Part shown: piece after piece, positions 59,264 to 64,000 of the stretch | Layout: each line of letters starts with the position of its first letter | How positions within the stretch are numbered: the stretch's first letter is position 1 | Assembly (NCBI GenBank): GCA_003255065.1 | Contig: QAOA01006413.1 | Span: 379,191-443,190 of the forward strand | DNA length: 64,000 nt | DNA from: Cercis canadensis | Taxonomy: Eukaryota > Streptophyta > Magnoliopsida > Fabales > Fabaceae | Direction: 5' to 3' | Notes under the pieces: generated by a model | Told to the model about the DNA's origin: nothing | The model's input: only the letters and a program-made list of their open reading frames with translations | Database searches by the model: none | Translations under genes and position numbers: made by a program

Positions 59264-59778
59264 GTTTAATCTTTTGACTATATATAGTAACCCAATAACT
59301 ATAGTGATTTTATTATATTTTTCTACTCCCTACTATTCGATAATATTGAGTCAAATCTCACTCTTGCAGCTTCTTCCTGTAATTTGGAACAGCACTTCCT
59401 CTGTATATTATACGAATCCAACCAAGAGGTACATTTTTTTTTTCTGTTAATTTTTTTTGTTTTCATTCATCTATTTAAGCTTGTTGGACCTTTCTCTTTC
59501 TCTATGATCAACCTTTTAAAGGTTATCACTTCATATTTTTTGGCATTTATTGTTTGGTTTCCTTCTTGCCCCAAATTAAATGCCCCCTCTCTCAACTCAA
59601 AAACAAAACCCAAAAAAAATTAAAAATCAGAAGAAAACCATTCACTTAGGATGTTAGCCATATTTTTCAGATTTCAGAGTTTGATTTGCTAGATGTAATA
59701 CATATAATTAATAGAGCAGTAAAAGATGATCAGGTAATTTAGGATTTAAGTTTTTATTAAAAAAGTTTAATTATGTTA
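59264..59778 (+). repeat. Leader/promoter segment, copy 2
   Basis: It is collinear with 57861-58388 from GTTTAATCTTTTGACTATAT to AAGTTTAATTATGTTAT. Both copies keep the TATATATAG box and the AACCAAGAG/GTAC donor. This copy is the nearer one to the CC-NBS-LRR gene, about 1.1 kb upstream. Confidence 0.85.
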
Positions 59779-60365
59779 TGTTGTACTTATGTTTCAAGTT
59801 TTTTCTTGTGACTTGCATCAAGCGTTGAATATTCATGACCAAAAAAAAAAAATCACTGAATATTAAAACAACTTGCTCTTACTAATGTTAATCATTTTTT
59901 TTTTTACAGGGATTGAACTTAACACATTTGCCTNTGATATTCCTTCAAGGTCTCAACTTGAGTATACATCCAACTACTTTCGTGAAAGAAGGTATTTGTC
60001 TTGAAAATCAGTATTTTGTATTTCTTATGAAAATCATTGATTTTTTATTTGTTGTATTTTTTTTCGTCTATGTTAATTTGTATGAACTAAAGGAATACTA
60101 TAAATCATGTAAAAGTAGTAATATCATAATGTTTTAGACACTCATATTTTTTAAGTATTAATTAGATCTATTTTACGTAGTATGCCCCTAGAGAAAATGC
60201 CTGCCTCCCTAAAAATATTGTTTTCCATGTATAAGCTTTATAGTCCCTAGCTCCTTGTTTTTTTCATCTTCCTTTTGTAATCAAATGTTGAATATTAATA
60301 TTGTTGTCGTTGTGATAGGGTCTATTGCTGCCGAATAATAAGGAGAAGCAATCCATTGATAAATC

Positions 60366-63164
60366 ATGGAGGTTCTTATTGCAATTGCTGGAAAAATTGT
60401 GGACTATGCGGTGGCACCAATTGGACGCCAATTCGGTTACATGCTATGCTACAAAAGCAATGTTGATGAGTTGAAGGAGAAAGTTGAGATACTTCAAGCG
60501 GCAAGAGACAGTTTGCAACATTCATTTGATGGTGATCAAAGAAGTGGACAAGAAATTGATGACAGGGCTACGAACTGGCTGGGGAGGGTTGATTGGAAAA
60601 TTGCAAAAACTAAGAGACTTCTAGAAGATGAAGGCCATGCTAACGCCAGGTGTTCCACTTGTTCATGTCCCAATTTGTTGTCACGGTATAAGCTTAGTAG
60701 GAGAGCCAAGAAGACGGTACAAGCTATCACTGAACTCCAAAAGGAAGACAATTTTCATAGAAATCCTCACCAAACTCTTCCAAACTGGACTTCTGCAACA
60801 GATTACAAGGTCTTTGAATCAAGGACATCTACATTGAATAAGATCATGGAGATGCTAAAAGATCCTAATATCTCCATGATTGGAGTTTGTGGTCTAGGAG
60901 GTGTGGGTAAAACAACTCTTGTCAAAGAGGTAGCGAGAAAAGCTCAAGAAGAGAAGTTATTTAATGTGGTGGCATTGGCAGATGTAACTCAAAAACCAGA
61001 GCTGGACAAGATTCAAAGCGATGTTGCTGAAATGCTGGGACTGAAATTTGAAGAACGAAGTGAAATAGTAAGAGCAAGTCGATTAAGGGAGAGGTTAAAG
61101 CAAGAGAAAAGTATCCTTGTGATTCTAGATGATCTCTGGGCGAGGCTTGATTTAGGCAGAATTGGAATCCCATTTGGTGGAGATCATAAGGGGTGTAGGA
61201 TATTGTTGACTTCAAGAAATGTAGATATCCTATCCAACCAAATGGGTACTGAAACGAATTTCCGAATTGGTGTCTTACCTGAAGAAGAAGCCTGGACATT
61301 GTTCAAAGATATGGCTGGAATCAATGATTTGAATGAAGACATAGATCTTCTAGCTACAGCAAGGGAAGTTTCTAGGGAGTGTGCTGGGCTGCCAATAGCA
61401 CTTGTGACAGTTGCAAGGGCAATGAAAAAGAAGAATTTATCTGAATGGAGGGATGCCTTGCGACAACTAAGGAGGCCTACCTCTAGAAACATTCCAGATC
61501 TCCAGAAAGTTGTGGATTCCTCCATAAAGTTGAGCTATGACCATTTAGAGAATCAAGAACTCAAAGACATATTCTTGCTTTGTGCTTCAACAGGATATAT
61601 TATTAACAAATTAGACTTGCTGAAATATTGTGTGGGATTGGGTTTGTTTAAAGACATCCTCACCATTGGAGAATCTCGAGATAGATTAGAGACATTGATC
61701 CATACGTTAAAAGCCTCATGTTTGTTGTTAGATCATCCTAGTGGTGATCTTACCATGCATGATGTTGTTCGTGATGTTGCACTATCAATAGCCTCCAAAC
61801 ATCAGCATGCACTTTATGTAAGAAATGACAAATTTGACAAATGGTTAGACAGTGATGAATTGGAACTATGCACTGCAATCTGTTTATATTACTGTGACAT
61901 AGGAGAGCTCCCTGAAGGTTTGGATTGTCCCCAGCTTAATTTTTTCTGCATTGAATCTAAGGAACCATCATTGAAAATACCTGATGGTTTTTTCAAGGGA
62001 ATGAGCAAACTTAGAGTACTGGATTTGACAAGGATGCATCTTTCATCTCTACCATCTTCAATTACTTTCTTGAGAAATTTGCAGACATTATGTTTTTACC
62101 ATTGCATATTAGAGGAGATAGTCGCAGTCGGAGAGCTAAAGAACTTAAAAGTTCTTAGCCTTTTAGGCTCAGACATCAAGAAATTACCGAATGAAATAGG
62201 GGGGCTAACTCAGCTTCAGTTACTTGATTTGACAAAATGTTCAAAACTGGTTGTTATTCCACCAAATGTCATATCAAGAATGAAGAAGTTAGAAGAACTG
62301 CAAATGGAGAAAAGCTTTGTTCGTTGGAAGGATGAGGGAGCCAACAGTCAAAATGCAAGTTTGGCAGAGTTAAATCAGTTGCCCCACTTAACTGCTTTAG
62401 ATATACATGTTCGAGATTCTTCAATACTGCCCAGAGACTTGTTCTCTCAAAAGTTGGAAAGATACAAGATTCTCATTGGAGATGTTTGGAATTGGGCTGG
62501 TAAGCACGAAACTTCAAGAACTCTCAAACTTAGCCTCAACAGAAACTTCTACTTGCAGAAAGGGTTGCAAATTTTGTTGAAAGGAGTTGAAGATTTATAT
62601 CTGGATCAAGTGGCTGGAGTAAAAAATGTTTTGAGGGAATTGGATAGCGAAGGATTTTCATATTTGAAGAATCTTCATGTCCAAAACAATGGTGAAGTCC
62701 AGTACATAATCGACTCAATTGGGAGGAATCATACTCAAGCTCCCTTCCCCAAATTGGAGAAGTTAGTTCTCCACGATCTTGTTAACTTGGAAAATATATA
62801 CCATGGCCAGCTTTCAGTCCCAACCTTTTGCAAACTGACGGTGATCAAAGTCAGCAGCTGTGATAAATTGAAGAATCTCTTCTCCTTTTCTGTTGTGAAA
62901 CACCTTTCCCAGCTTCTTGAAGTTGAGGTTTCTAATTGCAATTCTGTGGAAGAGGTTGTAACGCTCCCAAATAAAGAAACCCTTGATGATAATAACCAAT
63001 TAGGCGTGCTTGAGTTTCTCCAATTGAAAATTTTGACACTGCAGCATTTGCCGGCGCTTATTGGATTTTACTTGGATGAAAAGACATCTTCAGCGAAAGA
63101 GCAAAACTTGGTAGCTCATACACCAAATGAGCTACATACACACAATCTCCTTTTCAGCAACAAG
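60366..63164 (+). CDS. CC-NBS-LRR disease-resistance protein, first coding exon (gene continues)
   Basis: This is an intracellular immune receptor of the coiled-coil NBS-LRR class, close to the RPS2/At4g27190-like group. The N-terminal coiled coil spans about 1-140 (VDELKEKVEILQAARDSL). NB-ARC has the P-loop GLGGVGKTT (176-184), kinase-2 LVILDDLW (251-258), RNBS-B RILLTSRN (278-285), GLPIAL (341-346) and MHD at 464-466 (LTMHDVVRD). LRRs follow from about 540 (KLRVLDLTRMHLSSLPSSI), ending in the longer-spaced LRRs of this group (FPKLEKLVLHDLVNLENIY). No stop or frameshift is seen. The open frame runs to 63188, but at 63164/63165 CAACAAG/GTGCGT is a good donor, and relatives continue with more LRRs. 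The last seven readable codons are therefore probably intron. A leader acceptor (GTGATAG) lies at about 60319, so the 5' UTR is spliced. Confidence 0.92.
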
Positions 63165-64000
63165 GTGCGTTGTGCGTTTTGTTACTAATATAAAAATACT
63201 CAAAAATATGCTCATAATATATCATTTTTGTGTTGCATTGGATTTAAAAGTGTAAAATACATTGTCAATAGTTAAAATTGTTATTTAAAATAGTAGAGGT
63301 TTTCCTTTTTTTTTAAAAAAAAAAAAAGTGCAGAGAGAATTATTCTTAGATGCCTAGAAAAAAATTCTTTTAGGTGGGTGCCAAAAAATATTTTCTAGTT
63401 GGTGTCACTAACAACTTTTCAAAATTGCCCTTGGCATAGAGACATAGTGATAATCATGTGCTTTGTAGTGGATGATCACTATGTTTACTTAGAATGATCA
63501 ATATTGAGATACATAGGATGATCACTATGAGGGAAGGACAATATTAAAAAGTATCTATAGCACCAATTAGAAAGTACTTTTTTGGCACCCGCCTAAAAAC
63601 AATCTTTTCAAGCACTTAGAAATAACTACTTCAAAAAATATTTGGTCAAAATATTGTTAAAGCATGCCAGAAAATGAACAAACTCTAGATCAAGAAAAAA
63701 ATTGTGAAGTTCATTAAAGTCTATACTTAATATTATTTATTTATTTATGCATTTTTATTTTACTTGTACATGTATATTTGGTATGAGTGAAAAATGGGCA
63801 TAACTATAGGAGTAAATGTTACTTCTTTTAAATATTACTCTTTTTACACAAGCATATTAAATAAGACTAACATTAACTTTTATAAGTTTAAAACTTATAA
63901 TATAAATTTTATCCTATTAAATTTTCTTACCTTAATTTTTATCGTAATAGCAACCAGGCCGAAATTAGTATTGGTGTAAAGTGCATAAGATATATAGTGA
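63165..64000 (+). other. Probable intron of the CC-NBS-LRR gene, to the window edge
   Basis: Non-coding and AT-rich, containing the inverted repeat at 63340-63650. No acceptor followed by LRR-like sequence is seen before 64000, so the next exon would lie outside the window. Confidence 0.5.
63340..63650. mobile_element. MITE-like inverted repeat, about 300 bp
   Basis: The left arm (AATTATTCTTAGATGCC, then TAGGTGGGTGCCAAAAAA and TTTCTAGTTGGTG) is mirrored by the right arm (CACCAATTAGAAAG, TTTTTTGGCACCCGCCTA, AGCACTTAGAAATAACTA). The loop repeats GATGATCACTATG. A single arm-like piece, GCACCTAAGAATAATTCTCT, also occurs at about 58599. Target duplication not resolved. Confidence 0.75.

Overview
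The window looks like nuclear DNA of a eudicot plant. It has intron-rich genes with GT-AG splice sites, AT-rich spacers, both a TIR-type and a coiled-coil-type NBS-LRR resistance gene (TIR-NBS-LRR genes are typical of dicots), and several classes of plant transposon. The TIR-NBS-LRR relic reads most like those of legumes and other rosids, but I cannot name the species. Five ambiguous bases (N) occur, several inside homopolymers or simple repeats.

Layout. 1-1.6 kb: last exons of an unrecognised plus-strand gene. 2.58-7.12 kb (minus): a complete secreted subtilisin-like protease, 11 exons whose phases all agree, 774 aa. 7.1-12.5 kb: spacer with a tandem duplication and a decayed LTR. 12.49-22.64 kb: a 10.15-kb Mutator-like element (MULE) with about 325-bp terminal inverted repeats and a perfect 9-bp target duplication. 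It carries a decayed MuDR-type transposase and an intact GRF zinc-finger ORF just inside its right end. Two younger insertions are nested in it: a solo LTR and a PIF/Harbinger-like element. 22.78-24.6 kb: a second solo LTR of the same family and a truncated PIF-like end.

25.96-30.8 kb: a decayed Ty3/gypsy element of Tat/Ogre type with LTR, gag-protease and an antisense gene whose intron holds a tandem array. 30.9-38.2 kb: a decayed Athila-type Ty3/gypsy element with 5' LTR, tRNA-Asp-type primer site, gag, protease and pol, but no 3' LTR. It is fused directly to a TIR-NBS-LRR pseudogene (38.2-40.8 kb). Next come an RNase T2 exon relic, a tRNA-derived SINE with an 11-bp target duplication, and a frameshifted gene fragment cut off by an antisense LTR (44.1-45.1 kb).

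48.46-53.58 kb (minus): a nearly intact Ty1/copia element with LTRs differing at one position in 390 and a 5-bp target duplication, hence a recent insertion. 53.8-60.3 kb: AT-rich sequence with a TATA box, duplicated leader-like segments and MITEs, leading to a CC-NBS-LRR resistance gene at 60.37 kb. Its 933-codon first coding exon is intact and ends at a splice donor, so the gene probably continues past the window.

Only the subtilase, the CC-NBS-LRR gene, the GRF ORF and the copia element look functional or nearly so. The rest records repeated nested transposition in a resistance-gene neighbourhood.
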